A DNA stretch of 64,000 nt from an uncultured Ruminococcus sp. (GCA_902788785.1 CADALT010000005.1:28929-92928), one strand, 5' to 3'; positions 27,793 to 35,822 are shown, counted from the first letter of the stretch. The notes: generated by a model not told the origin, from the letters alone. Numbers and translations are program-made.

Positions 27793-27907
27793 TAGCAATA
27801 TGATACCACATTTTGCATAAAAATTCTAGTAGCATTTTGTTACTATTGCCGATTGATTTTTTAGTAGCAATATGCTACTATATAACTACAGTAGCAAAGT
27901 GCTACTA
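27793..27907. promoter_or_regulatory. Operator array for the phage repressor
   Basis: Three copies of the palindrome TAGTAGCA-N3-TGCTACTA: 27827-27845 (one mismatch), 27862-27880 (perfect) and 27889-27907 (17 perfect bases), plus a degenerate fourth at 27793-27805 (TAGCAATATGATA) near the repressor start. They cover the space between the divergent repressor and phage early genes. A -35-like TTGATT at 27853 and a -10-like TACTAT at 27876 suggest that the rightward promoter lies within the array. Confidence 0.8.
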
Positions 27908-27954
27908 AAGTTCTATAAGCCAAGCGGAAAAGGCAAGAACCGCAGAAAGGACGA

Positions 27955-28293
27955 ATGAAAATGAAAAACAGTACAAAAATCGTAGGTTGGACAAAGAAGA
28001 AAGCGTTTGACGGAGTAATTGACGGAAGGCATATAACAAGCCCTGAAAAGGTCGTGTTCCATCTGCTCCAGACGATAGATAATCCCGAATATCACGGTCA
28101 GACGGTAGATACACTGAAAATCCCCGTAGAACAGGCAATCGCCATAAATAACGGCTCGGAAGAATTCAGTAATCTCATCGGCTGTAATGTAAGGCTTGAC
28201 TATCAGCTTATCAATAACCGTCCTCAGCTTGTGGATATAACGATATTCAATGCTGACGGTACGGAATTTGTCAAGAATAAAGATAAAAAGTAA
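27955..28293 (+). CDS. Candidate ssDNA-binding protein (pV-like position)
   Basis: 112 residues, beta-rich, with a basic N-terminus (KMKNSTKIVGWTKKK) and basic C-terminus (FVKNKDKK). AGAAAGG precedes two possible ATG codons (27955 or 27961). No family is recognised for certain. It is the first gene after the operator array and precedes the small membrane-protein genes, the place taken by the ssDNA-binding gene V in filamentous phages. The size also fits. Function is inferred from position. Confidence 0.6.
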   Translation: MKMKNSTKIVGWTKKKAFDGVIDGRHITSPEKVVFHLLQTIDNPEYHGQTVDTLKIPVEQAIAINNGSEEFSNLIGCNVRLDYQLINNRPQLVDITIFNADGTEFVKNKDKK

Positions 28294-28307
28294 GGCGGTG
28301 AAAAACC

Positions 28308-28496
28308 ATGTATGATGATTTCGTTGCATGGGGTCAAGCCTATGGCTTGTGGGCTACAATAGCTTTGCTCTGCCTTATATGTATAACCCAGTATATGGAA
28401 AATGCACGGCTGAAAAAGGCTCTTGAAGAAAGCCGAAAAGAAACACAAAGCTATTCTAAGATAGTAAATGAGGTGTGCGAAGATGCACATAATTAG
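28308..28496 (+). CDS. Small single-pass phage membrane protein
   Basis: 62 residues with one membrane helix (about 15-30, 'WATIALLCLICITQYM') followed by a charged helix. GGCGGTGAAAAACC precedes the ATG. It resembles minor virion or assembly proteins of filamentous phages (pVII/pIX class) in size and topology only. Its end overlaps the next gene. Confidence 0.65.
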   Translation: MYDDFVAWGQAYGLWATIALLCLICITQYMENARLKKALEESRKETQSYSKIVNEVCEDAHN

Positions 28497-28710
28497 TCTC
28501 GCAGAAAATGAGGTTGTCGTTAATTATAATCCTCAAAGCGATACTGTAACGACCGATGAAACTACTACATCGGAAATGCTAAAATCCATTGAAAAAAACA
28601 CTGAACATATCGCACAAGGTATAGATCATATCTTTGTTGTCGGACTGCTGTTGATTGTCTGGCTCGGTATAATGAAAGTGTTCGGCAAATGGTATTTCGG
28701 TGGTGTATAA
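28483..28710 (+). CDS. Small phage membrane protein
   Basis: 75 residues from the ATG at 28483, where GAGGTG lies seven bases upstream. An acidic, Thr-rich N-terminal half is followed by a membrane helix (about 50-68, 'IFVVGLLLIVWLGIMKVF'). It overlaps the preceding gene by 14 bp. Probably a minor virion or assembly protein; no family recognised. Confidence 0.65.
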   Translation: MHIISLAENEVVVNYNPQSDTVTTDETTTSEMLKSIEKNTEHIAQGIDHIFVVGLLLIVWLGIMKVFGKWYFGGV

Positions 28711-28774
28711 CGAGATAGCCGTGACGGCTAGCTGACCACCTGTGATATAATTAAATATGAAAGGAGTTCTTGAA

Positions 28775-28969
28775 ATGCTTGATGTTCTGACAGTTGTTGG
28801 TGCTGATGCTCCCGTTACCTACCTGCCTAATGCAATTACTGGTGTTGATTTTTCGCAGGTGCTGAACGAGATTACAGCAGTTGCCCCCTCACTTCTGCCT
28901 GTTGCGGTAGCGTGTATCGCATTCCGTAAGGGTATAAGTTTCATTTTCAGCATCCTGCGTGGTGCGTAA
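28775..28969 (+). CDS. Candidate major coat protein (pVIII-like)
   Basis: 64 residues from the ATG at 28775; AAAGGAG lies eight bases upstream, which rules out the ATG at 28757 that contains it. An acidic/neutral N-terminal half (MLDVLTVVGADAPVTYLPNA) is followed by a hydrophobic helix with interior and terminal basic residues ('LLPVAVACIAFRKGISFIFS', then ILRGA). That is the plan of filamentous phage coat proteins, with a basic end facing the DNA. A strong terminator follows at once, as after gene VIII in Ff phages. Confidence 0.75.
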   Translation: MLDVLTVVGADAPVTYLPNAITGVDFSQVLNEITAVAPSLLPVAVACIAFRKGISFIFSILRGA

Positions 28970-28977
28970 GCAGCGAA

Positions 28978-29009
28978 GAGGATGGACTAAAAATCCATCC
29001 TCTTTTTTT
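28978..29009 (+). terminator. Strong terminator after the coat gene
   Basis: Perfect 9-bp stem GAGGATGGA/TCCATCCTC with a 7-nt loop and seven T. It would give high coat-protein mRNA and limited read-through into the adhesin gene. Confidence 0.93.
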
Positions 29010-29027
29010 ATCGAAAGTTGGTGAAAT

Positions 29028-31109
29028 ATGAAAAAACTTTTTACTATTTTAACAGCACTTGTTTTGTGCTGTTTTGTTGCACTTCCTGCAAGTGCCGTTA
29101 CTCCCTCTGGTGGCGGTGCAAATGCGCCTGATTGGGAAGGCGAAAATTATAATGGTTTTGCCTATGATGAAATGGTGTTTCAGTCTCACCCTAGTTTACC
29201 AGATAATTATATAAATGCTTTTGCTGTTGTTAGTTCGTCCTCTACAGGGCTTTATTCTATCAGTGAGAGTGTCCCATATTTAAACGGCAAAATTGTTAAT
29301 AATCGTTTGCTTTTGTCTCTTCCTGATGGTTTTTCTTCTGATTATTATCTTTGTAGTGTTAATTATAGGTCTGACGGTACTACTTTTGTAACTTCATCTC
29401 ATCAAAATACCTTTCCATCTACTTTAACTATAAATTCCAACTCTTGCCTTTATGGTTATATCCCTATAAAAATGGAAGATGGTTCGTATTTATCTAATCC
29501 TGCTAATTCAGATGGTATTTTTTCTTTACGTGGCTATATGGATAGTAGATATAATTTTCATTATGAACTTGATTCTAATCGTTCTGATACTAATTTCCGT
29601 GTGTACTGGTTTTTGGTAGCTGAGAAACCCTCTATTGGATTAGGACAGGAATTTGATACAAGTTATCTTTATAACGCTAGTGTCGATATAGATGAAACTG
29701 TCAATGATATTACATCGGATTTTGCAAGTACTGTTTTTGGTGTTGAACATTCTACCGATGCTTTTGCATCCAGTACAAAATTTTTACTTTCTGAATCTAA
29801 CGGAAAATATGGTACTGGTGACACACAACTATCTGATCTATTATCCCATGCTTTGCCTTTTGGTAAACAAAATGTTCTCGCCCGTCCCAAATCACCTTTA
29901 TCAACCTATACTTTCTCTTTGACTAATTACTATTATCAGATGAAACGTTATAATTATCCTGCGGATATATCTGTCGTTTGTGCTGTCTATGGTAATAAGT
30001 ATGTTGATAATCAAAATAAAACGGGTCTGTTGTCTGTTATGTATCATCATCTTCCTGTTAATGCTATTCTGGGCACTAAACCTAATCAGTCTCTTTATGA
30101 TTATAAAGATACCGATTCTATTTGGACGGGTGAAGATACTGAAAATCCCTCTTTTTCTGGCAGTGTTGAAGATATAACTAGCCTTTCCGACTTTGCAAAG
30201 TTTCTTGCCCGCTATTGGGAATGTCAAATGTCTAACCTTGCTATCATGCTTAATAATATGACCCTTAATATTCGTGAACAAATTGAGAGCATCAATTGGC
30301 ATGATGTTGTCGGTACTGGTGTCGGTGATTATTTTCGTGAACTTGTCTTTTATTTAGACCATGTTTTTCGCACCTATGAACTAGATACTGACTATGATCT
30401 AATGTCCCTCGTTCGTGAAATAACTCCGCTATTAGAAAATAGCGGTGGTTTTCCCGAACTGCCTGACTTGACAGGTGCATTTGCTCCTGTGCTTGCAAGT
30501 GCCGACCTTAATCCCACGGGTAACTTTGTACCTCATCTTGACGGGCTTTTTGATAGTCTCGGTGATGGCTTTGACCTCTCTTTAGGCGATTTAAGTACAC
30601 AGCTTACACCGTTTTTCGGTGATACTACACTTTCCCTCGGCGGTATCAATACACAGCTTGGAGACTTAAATAATAAACTTACACCGTACTTCGGTGATAC
30701 AACACTAGCCCTCGGAGACATAAACACTCAACTCGGTGATTTAGCGGTTCAAGTCGGTGAGATCTCCACGGAAATTGATGTCAATACCCGTGCCGTTCTT
30801 TTACCTGATACCGATGCAATCGATGCACGTATACAGCTATCAGATAATAAGCTTAAACAGAAGTTTACTTTTGTCGGTGATGTAAAAGACAGTATGGACG
30901 ATATACGTGATACTATTGCAGATAGTTCTGCTGCTCCCCCTGATTGGCATTTTACTTGGAAAGGTAAAACTATGTATATGGTTGATTGGTCGGGCTTTGC
31001 TCCTCATCGAACGAAAATACATCATATCTTGCTTGCTATTGCTTATGTGCTCTTAGGTAAGTATATATTTAAAACTCTCCCTGGTACTCTCGGAGGTGGT
31101 GACAATTGA
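29028..31109 (+). CDS. pIII-like phage adsorption protein candidate
   Basis: 693 residues. A clear signal peptide (KKLFTILTALVLCCFVALPA, cleavage after ASA near 24) is followed by a long Ser/Asp/Tyr-rich domain (25-360), a linker, two near-identical 24-residue repeats at about 520-575 (LTPFFGDTTLSLGGINTQLG type), a helical stretch and a C-terminal membrane helix (about 665-683). A secreted protein with a C-terminal anchor between the coat and Zot genes is the expected form and place of the receptor-binding protein. No known receptor domain is recognised. Confidence 0.75.
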   Translation: MKKLFTILTALVLCCFVALPASAVTPSGGGANAPDWEGENYNGFAYDEMVFQSHPSLPDNYINAFAVVSSSSTGLYSISESVPYLNGKIVNNRLLLSLPDGFSSDYYLCSVNYRSDGTTFVTSSHQNTFPSTLTINSNSCLYGYIPIKMEDGSYLSNPANSDGIFSLRGYMDSRYNFHYELDSNRSDTNFRVYWFLVAEKPSIGLGQEFDTSYLYNASVDIDETVNDITSDFASTVFGVEHSTDAFASSTKFLLSESNGKYGTGDTQLSDLLSHALPFGKQNVLARPKSPLSTYTFSLTNYYYQMKRYNYPADISVVCAVYGNKYVDNQNKTGLLSVMYHHLPVNAILGTKPNQSLYDYKDTDSIWTGEDTENPSFSGSVEDITSLSDFAKFLARYWECQMSNLAIMLNNMTLNIREQIESINWHDVVGTGVGDYFRELVFYLDHVFRTYELDTDYDLMSLVREITPLLENSGGFPELPDLTGAFAPVLASADLNPTGNFVPHLDGLFDSLGDGFDLSLGDLSTQLTPFFGDTTLSLGGINTQLGDLNNKLTPYFGDTTLALGDINTQLGDLAVQVGEISTEIDVNTRAVLLPDTDAIDARIQLSDNKLKQKFTFVGDVKDSMDDIRDTIADSSAAPPDWHFTWKGKTMYMVDWSGFAPHRTKIHHILLAIAYVLLGKYIFKTLPGTLGGGDN

Positions 31110-31345
31110 TTTGGAATACTTTAATAAATTTCCTTTGCAATGTCTTTGATAACATGATTAGTTATGTTCCTGATGTTACATACTCTATCCCTGACGGTGC
31201 TATAGATGGTTTAAAGACCCTCTGTAAAAATATAGGGTATGTCCTGCCTATAACTGATTTGCTTGTTGTCTTTGACTTGTGGGTTGCATACATGAGCTTT
31301 CGGCTCGGTGTGCAGTTTTATAAGAACCGTATAAAAATTCATTAA
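31106..31345 (+). CDS. pVI-like small membrane protein
   Basis: 79 residues from a TTG at 31106 that overlaps the preceding stop by 4 bp; GGAGGTGG lies just upstream. Two hydrophobic segments (about 5-22 and 45-68) and a basic C-terminus (QFYKNRIKIH) resemble the pVI/DUF2523-type minor virion proteins found between pIII and Zot genes. Confidence 0.7.
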   Translation: MIWNTLINFLCNVFDNMISYVPDVTYSIPDGAIDGLKTLCKNIGYVLPITDLLVVFDLWVAYMSFRLGVQFYKNRIKIH

Positions 31346-31363
31346 CTGAAAGGATGCTGAAAA

Positions 31364-32245
31364 ATGAACTTATTTGGAACTTTTGTAAAACTCGTGCTGA
31401 CCTTTGTTATTCTTGTAATGAAATGGTTGGTCTATCTTCTTATTCCCTTTGGTCTTATGTGCCTTGTATTTTTTATTTACTATCGTGCAAGAGGTAAGAA
31501 AATACCTAAAAAGAAGTATGAAAGTACATTCAAACAAAGAAATATCCTGCTCCGTCTTTTCTGGGACTTTCCGAAACGTTTTATAAAAGACCTTTATGAG
31601 CGTGACCCCGATGAATTTCCCATTGATGGTCTGCATCTGTTTGCAGGTGAACAGGGCAGCGGAAAATCTATTGCAAGCGTTGAATTTTGCTTGCGTATGA
31701 AAAGGCAATATCCTAACTGCCGTCTGCGTTCAAATATAAATCTTGCCTTTCAAGACGAAAAGCTTGAGGGTTGGGAACAGATCGTTTTCGATGATAACGG
31801 CTCGTTCGGAGATATTGCATATATTGACGAAGTTCAAAACTGGTTCAACTCTGCCGATAGTAAGAACTTCCCGCCTGAAATGATACAGGAAATATGTCAG
31901 CTGCGTAAGCAGAAAAAATGTATCATCGGTACATCACAGGTCTTTGCCCGTGTTGCTAAGCCTATCCGTGAGCAGGTCAGAGTGCTGTATAAGCCCATTA
32001 CTGTCCTTGGGTGTCTTACCATCGTAAGGGCTTATAAGCCTGTTATAAAGCAGGACGGTACAATTGATAAACTCCGAAAGATAAAGACCTATTTCTTTGT
32101 TCATACGGACGAACTAAGAAATGCATATGATACTTACGAAAAAGTTCAAAGGCTTGCGTTGTGCGGTTTTAAGCCCCTCAGTGAAAGAATTGGTGACAAT
32201 TTGGGTGATGCTGTATCAACAATAGCGGATAGCGCCAAAAAGTAA
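31364..32245 (+). CDS. Zot/pI-type assembly ATPase
   Basis: 293 residues. A pair of hydrophobic segments at the N-terminus (about 5-45) is followed by an ATPase domain with Walker A 'LFAGEQGSGKSIAS' (near 88-101) and Walker B 'IAYIDEVQNWF' (near 156). 'TSQVFARVAKPIREQVRVLY' matches the Zot family segment after Walker B. pI/Zot proteins drive extrusion of filamentous phage through the membrane. Here the membrane segment is N-terminal rather than C-terminal as in classical pI. The last codons overlap a large inverted repeat. Confidence 0.88.
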   Translation: MNLFGTFVKLVLTFVILVMKWLVYLLIPFGLMCLVFFIYYRARGKKIPKKKYESTFKQRNILLRLFWDFPKRFIKDLYERDPDEFPIDGLHLFAGEQGSGKSIASVEFCLRMKRQYPNCRLRSNINLAFQDEKLEGWEQIVFDDNGSFGDIAYIDEVQNWFNSADSKNFPPEMIQEICQLRKQKKCIIGTSQVFARVAKPIREQVRVLYKPITVLGCLTIVRAYKPVIKQDGTIDKLRKIKTYFFVHTDELRNAYDTYEKVQRLALCGFKPLSERIGDNLGDAVSTIADSAKK

Positions 32246-32319
32246 GCCCGAGCGCCTGCGCCTTGGGCGCAGGCTCGGGCGCACTTTGGCGCTGTGGCTA
32301 TTACTTGATATTAGCCACA
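32221..32319. repeat. Large inverted repeat between zot and rep
   Basis: Arms pair over nearly their whole length: AATAGC/GCTATT (32221, 32297), AGCGCCAAA/TTTGGCGCT, GCCCGA/TCGGGC and GCCTGCGCC/GGCGCAGGC around a 3-nt loop (TTG), with small bulges. A second hairpin, TGTGGCTA (32293-32300) with TAGCCACA (32312-32319), uses part of the outer arm, so the two forms exclude each other. No T run follows. In filamentous phages this interval holds the origin and packaging signal. Confidence 0.8.
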
Positions 32320-32353
32320 AAATGTACTCAATACTTTCTGGGGGTGATACCCT

Positions 32354-33385
32354 TTGCAGACAAACGTTGCGAGAGAATACGCAAAAAATGTATTGCATAA
32401 TACGAAAGTCAAGGTTTATCCCGATGGTTCGTATGTGCTTATTCGCTGCAACAAGAAGATATTCAAATCTAAGTTCTTTGAAACGTCCGAGACAAAGAAC
32501 ACCGAACAAATCGAACTTTATTCTATTTGGTCTGATCTTTTTACTTCTTTGGACGAAAATGTAATAACGTTTCGTGATGATGATGGTGTGCCTTTTAAGT
32601 TCTGGGACGTGTCAAAAGATGAGCAGTTTAAACCACGTAAAGAGTTTAAAGAGTGCGTTGTCCGTGAGGATAGTGTTAAACGTGCTAAAGATGCGATCTT
32701 TGATATTGTATATATGAATGAATGGAAATACTTTATAACGATTACTTTTAGTAAAGAAGAAGTTGACCGTACTGATCCAAAAGAGATTATTAAAAAGCTT
32801 AGTAAATGGCTTAATAATCGTAATGTTCGTAAAGGTCTAGCATATGTCCTAGTACCCGAGTTTCATGATAAAGGCGGTATTCATTGCCACGCTCTTATAA
32901 ATGATTGTGACCTTGGCTATGTCGATAGCGGTACACGTTTGATAAAAGGCTTTTCCAAACCTGTCCGCTTGACTACTATCAGAGACAAACATCTTTGTGA
33001 GCGTGCAGATATTACCGAGGACGATTTGAAACTGGTCTATAATATTACTGATTGGAAATATGGCTTTTCTACAGCTATTGAGACTTACGGTGAACCCTCG
33101 CAGCTTGCCTATTATGTTACTAAGTATATTACTAAGGACGTTAAGAAGATATTCGGTAAATTCTATTGGTCTAGCAAGAATATAAAGCGAAAGCCTGAAA
33201 TGATATATGCAAATACGGACTTCGATGATAAATTACCCTGTTATGATATGCCCGAGATAAACAGAAAATATCAGTATGAAAGTTCGCATACTTTTGATAA
33301 CTCCGGGTCTGATGAGGATAACCGAAAAAAGATGCGTGCTCTTTGTGAGGAACTCGGCATTGACTATGATAAATATATGGAGTGA
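32354..33385 (+). CDS. HUH-family rolling-circle replication initiator
   Basis: 343 residues from a TTG preceded by GGGGGTG. The three Rep motifs are visible: motif I 'WKYFITITFS' (near 124), motif II 'FHDKGGIHCHALIND' (HxH metal ligands, near 172) and motif III 'QLAYYVTKYITKD' (catalytic tyrosine(s) with Lys, near 254-266). Such enzymes nick the plus origin and start rolling-circle replication, as pII does in Ff phages. It overlaps the integrase region by a stop/start junction (GTGA). Confidence 0.88.
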   Translation: MQTNVAREYAKNVLHNTKVKVYPDGSYVLIRCNKKIFKSKFFETSETKNTEQIELYSIWSDLFTSLDENVITFRDDDGVPFKFWDVSKDEQFKPRKEFKECVVREDSVKRAKDAIFDIVYMNEWKYFITITFSKEEVDRTDPKEIIKKLSKWLNNRNVRKGLAYVLVPEFHDKGGIHCHALINDCDLGYVDSGTRLIKGFSKPVRLTTIRDKHLCERADITEDDLKLVYNITDWKYGFSTAIETYGEPSQLAYYVTKYITKDVKKIFGKFYWSSKNIKRKPEMIYANTDFDDKLPCYDMPEINRKYQYESSHTFDNSGSDEDNRKKMRALCEELGIDYDKYME

Positions 33386-33390
33386 TAAAA

Positions 33391-34284
33391 ATGAAATTTT
33401 ATGATTGGTATAAGCACTTTTTCAATATCTACATTGATGGTTCTGTGACCTATGATAAGGCGGTGGACTATAAATGTATCGTTGATAAGTGCTTTTTTGA
33501 TATATTTGATATGGAACTTGATGATATTAAGCCGATGGACGTACAAGCTTGTATGAAGTACGCCAGACGCTATAGCAATACACGTCAGCGTGATGCTTAC
33601 TTTCTTATTCGCAGAATGTTCCGTGAAGCAGTTAATAATGAACTGTGCAGCCGAAATCCTGTTGTGTCACTTAAACCACCTAAGAAAATCCGTAAAGATG
33701 CGCAGGTGTTTGAACCGTCCATGATCTATAAGCTTTTTGATACGGATAGCTTTTTAGGTCTTATGTTCAAATTCGATTTGTATACTGGACTTCGTCGGGG
33801 TGAACTTCTTGCCCTTACATGGGATAACGTGGATATGAATAACCGCTTGTTGTTCGTTCGTCAGACCCTTGTACATACTGCCGATGGTGATGTGATAGTT
33901 GATACAACTAAGGGTCGTAGAGATAGAGTTGTACCCTTGCATGAGATAGCTTTTGATTGCCTTTGTCGTGTAGCCCCTCAAAATGAGCGTACAGGCTTTG
34001 TGTGGACACTTTCCGATAAAGATACACCCATATCACTAAGGGGCTATAATCGGCTTTATATTTCGTTTTATGAGGGTCAGAAATTAAAACACCCTGATGT
34101 TACATATTTGTCACCTCATAAACTGCGCCATACGTTCGCAACTTACCTTTTGCAGAATGGCGCAGATATTGACACCCTGCGTGCAATTCTCGGTCATACT
34201 GATATAGCTACTACACAGCGTTATGTTCATAGTAATATCCGATCTATGCGTGATGCTGTTAATAATTTGAATTTTGGAGGTTAA
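33391..34284 (+). CDS. Tyrosine integrase (phage)
   Basis: 297 residues from the ATG at 33391 (GGAG eight bases upstream). An N-terminal SAM-like core-binding domain (about 1-90) precedes the catalytic domain with R in 'TGLRRGELLALTW', HxxR in 'PHKLRHTFATYL', H in 'LGHTDIATTQRY' and the nucleophile Tyr in the same segment. All catalytic residues are present, so it should be active. It most likely recombines the tRNA-Pro attachment site represented by the 79-bp repeats. Confidence 0.94.
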   Translation: MKFYDWYKHFFNIYIDGSVTYDKAVDYKCIVDKCFFDIFDMELDDIKPMDVQACMKYARRYSNTRQRDAYFLIRRMFREAVNNELCSRNPVVSLKPPKKIRKDAQVFEPSMIYKLFDTDSFLGLMFKFDLYTGLRRGELLALTWDNVDMNNRLLFVRQTLVHTADGDVIVDTTKGRRDRVVPLHEIAFDCLCRVAPQNERTGFVWTLSDKDTPISLRGYNRLYISFYEGQKLKHPDVTYLSPHKLRHTFATYLLQNGADIDTLRAILGHTDIATTQRYVHSNIRSMRDAVNNLNFGG

Positions 34285-34288
34285 TGTT

Positions 34289-34453
34289 ATGGAAGATTAT
34301 ATTTATTGTCGTGAATGTATGTATTGTGAAGATGAGGGTGGTTTTGGTCTTTTTTGTCCTCTTTTTTCAGCTTGGACGTATGAAACTTGTGGTTGTTATG
34401 AATATCAGATAGAAGAACAGTTAGCCCACGTTTATGATGATGAGGGGGTGTAA
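34289..34453 (+). CDS. Small cysteine-rich phage protein
   Basis: 54 residues, acidic, with six cysteines (YCRECMYCED..LFCPLF..TCGCYE), suggesting a zinc-binding knuckle. The ATG lies four bases after the integrase stop with GGAGG upstream inside the integrase end. No family recognised; too short to place. Confidence 0.65.
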   Translation: MEDYIYCRECMYCEDEGGFGLFCPLFSAWTYETCGCYEYQIEEQLAHVYDDEGV

Positions 34454-34455
34454 CT

Positions 34456-34587
34456 ATGTTCTATGAAGTTTGCTCCTGCTGTGGTAAGCCGTGTGATGAT
34501 GGGTCCTTTGTTTCTGGTGAATGGTTCTGTCTGGATTGCCTTGACATTGCAGAGGATATGTTAAATTGGGTCGATGTTCCGTTCTAA
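34456..34587 (+). CDS. Tiny zinc-ribbon-like phage protein
   Basis: 43 residues with CSCCGKPC and CLDC pairs, the spacing of a zinc ribbon, and an acidic C-terminus. GAGGGGGTG lies just before the ATG and the preceding stop is 2 bp away. It may be a regulator or an anti-host factor; this cannot be told from sequence. Confidence 0.65.
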   Translation: MFYEVCSCCGKPCDDGSFVSGEWFCLDCLDIAEDMLNWVDVPF

Positions 34588-34592
34588 TAGAA

Positions 34593-34618
34593 AAAGCAGG
34601 GGTTTAGTCCCCTGCTTT
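34593..34618. terminator. Bidirectional terminator
   Basis: Perfect 10-bp stem AAAGCAGGGG/CCCCTGCTTT between two convergent phage genes; T run strongest on the minus strand. The minus-strand gene ends inside it. Confidence 0.85.
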
Positions 34619-34786
34619 GTTCATATCATCGGCTATGAGTTTGTTAATGTATGCGTTTAGGCTTAGTCCTTTGCTTTCTGCGTAGGCTTTTATTTTATCT
34701 CGTTCGCCTTTCTTTACATTAACTCTTAATTGGTCGTATGTTTTAGCATTCCATTTGTTTTTAGTTGCTGTTTGTGGTTTTCCCAT
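34604..34786 (-). CDS. Second ribbon-helix-helix regulator (phage)
   Basis: 60 residues. 'YDQLRVNVKKGERDKIKAYA' followed by 'SLNAYINKLIADDM' is a CopG/Arc-like ribbon-helix-helix. GGAGGTGATACG precedes the ATG. It is divergent from the small genes at 34963-35450, with TTGTACAA-type palindromes in between, so it probably represses that promoter and itself. Confidence 0.8.
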   Translation of the reverse strand: MGKPQTATKNKWNAKTYDQLRVNVKKGERDKIKAYAESKGLSLNAYINKLIADDMNKAGD

Positions 34787-34824
34787 CGTATCACCTCCGA
34801 GTTTATTATATCACATTTTTGTGT

Positions 34825-34911
34825 GTTGTACAAGTATACAACTTTCACAAAATACTTGTACAAGATTTATATATAATGCGAATTGAAATAGTTGTACAAC
34901 TATGCTATAAT
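34825..34911 (+). promoter_or_regulatory. Operator-overlapped promoter of right-end phage genes
   Basis: Palindromes built on TTGTACAA: GTTGTA-N6-TACAAC (34825-34842), CTTGTACAAG (34855-34864) and a perfect 16-mer ATAGTTGTACAACTAT (34888-34903). The last fills the spacer between a TTGAAA -35 (34883-34888) and a TATAAT -10 (34906-34911), 17 bp apart, so binding would block RNA polymerase. Confidence 0.82.
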
Positions 34912-34962
34912 ATATACAGAGATAAGGGAAAGCCCCTTATAAAGATTGAAAGGATGTTGTTT

Positions 34963-35202
34963 ATGTATAGTTATCAGAAATTTGTTGAAATGCTTAATTA
35001 TGGTATTGCTAATCGTCTAGTTCAAAGTGATGAAGCTGTTTATCTTCTGTGTCGTGAAATGCCTTTGACCTTTCACAAAGGGTCTTGGGAAAAAAAAGAA
35101 CATGGTGGCGTTATGGTTTTGAAGTCTAGTCTTGTCGCTTGGTATAAAGATGATAATGATATTCAGCTTCGTGATGTTTATAATCTTTTAGAGGGAAATT
35201 GA
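34963..35202 (+). CDS. Small phage protein, right end
   Basis: 79 residues from the ATG at 34963 (GAAAGG about nine bases upstream). It is a mixed alpha/beta protein with no recognised domain: 'FVEMLNYGIANRLVQSDEAV' helical, then 'GGVMVLKSSLVAWYKDD'. It is driven by the operator-controlled promoter at 34883-34911. Candidate accessory (superinfection or defence) gene. Confidence 0.65.
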   Translation: MYSYQKFVEMLNYGIANRLVQSDEAVYLLCREMPLTFHKGSWEKKEHGGVMVLKSSLVAWYKDDNDIQLRDVYNLLEGN

Positions 35203-35216
35203 AAGGTGGTTATTTT

Positions 35217-35450
35217 ATGAATTATAATTTTGAGTTAGAAAAAGAAAAGTTTCATAAGGCTATAGATGAGTATTTGAGTGATGACGAAGAATTAATGATT
35301 TGTAATGATTATTTCTATATCTTTATGATACGTAAAAATGAAAATCGCTATATGCTTTGTTCTTATTCGTCTGTTAGTGGTGTACACCCTTTTAGAATGT
35401 TTGGTTGTAAGATAAAAGCTTTAAATGCCTTTAATGCATTATGTGAATAA
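35217..35450 (+). CDS. Small phage protein next to attR
   Basis: 77 residues from the ATG at 35217 with AAAGGTGG seven bases upstream. Acidic N-terminal helix, then beta-rich segment 'YFYIFMIRKNENRYMLCSYS'. No family recognised. It is the last gene before attR and probably co-transcribed with the preceding one (15-bp gap). Confidence 0.65.
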   Translation: MNYNFELEKEKFHKAIDEYLSDDEELMICNDYFYIFMIRKNENRYMLCSYSSVSGVHPFRMFGCKIKALNAFNALCE

Positions 35451-35455
35451 GACTA

Positions 35456-35566
<111 letters not shown>

Positions 35567-35575
35567 TTATATCAG

Positions 35576-35606
35576 AAAACCGTCTATCTATAAGACAGAC
35601 GGTTTT
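35576..35606 (-). terminator. Hairpin between the two tRNA-Pro genes
   Basis: Perfect 10-bp stem AAAACCGTCT/AGACGGTTTT with T residues on both sides. It could terminate or process a transcript of the upstream tRNA. Confidence 0.7.
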
Positions 35607-35613
35607 CAGCTGG

Positions 35614-35686
35614 TCGGAGTGACGGGACTTGAACCCACGGCCTCTACCACCCCAAGGTAGCGCGCTACCACCTGCGCCACACCCCG
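35614..35686 (-). tRNA. tRNA-Pro (anticodon GGG)
   Basis: Acceptor CGGGGTG/CACTCCG (one G-T pair), anticodon stem CTACC/GGTAG with loop TTGGGGT (anticodon GGG), T arm GTGGG-TTCAAGT-CCCGT. No encoded CCA. Confidence 0.93.
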
Positions 35687-35794
35687 ACGACTTAATTATT
35701 ATATCATAACGATACAGATTTGTCAAGAGTTTTTTTCGAGAAATTTTTCTTTTGTTTTGCAGCCTGTAACTAAAGGTTTTCGGGAAAAATCAAT

Positions 35795-35822
35795 CGAACG
35801 GGATATTTTGACATATCCCGTT
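35795..35822 (-). terminator. Terminator of the asparagine-synthase gene
   Basis: Stem GAACGGGATAT/ATATCCCGTTC on the minus strand, 27 bp after the stop codon, followed by GATTGATTTTTC. Confidence 0.7.
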
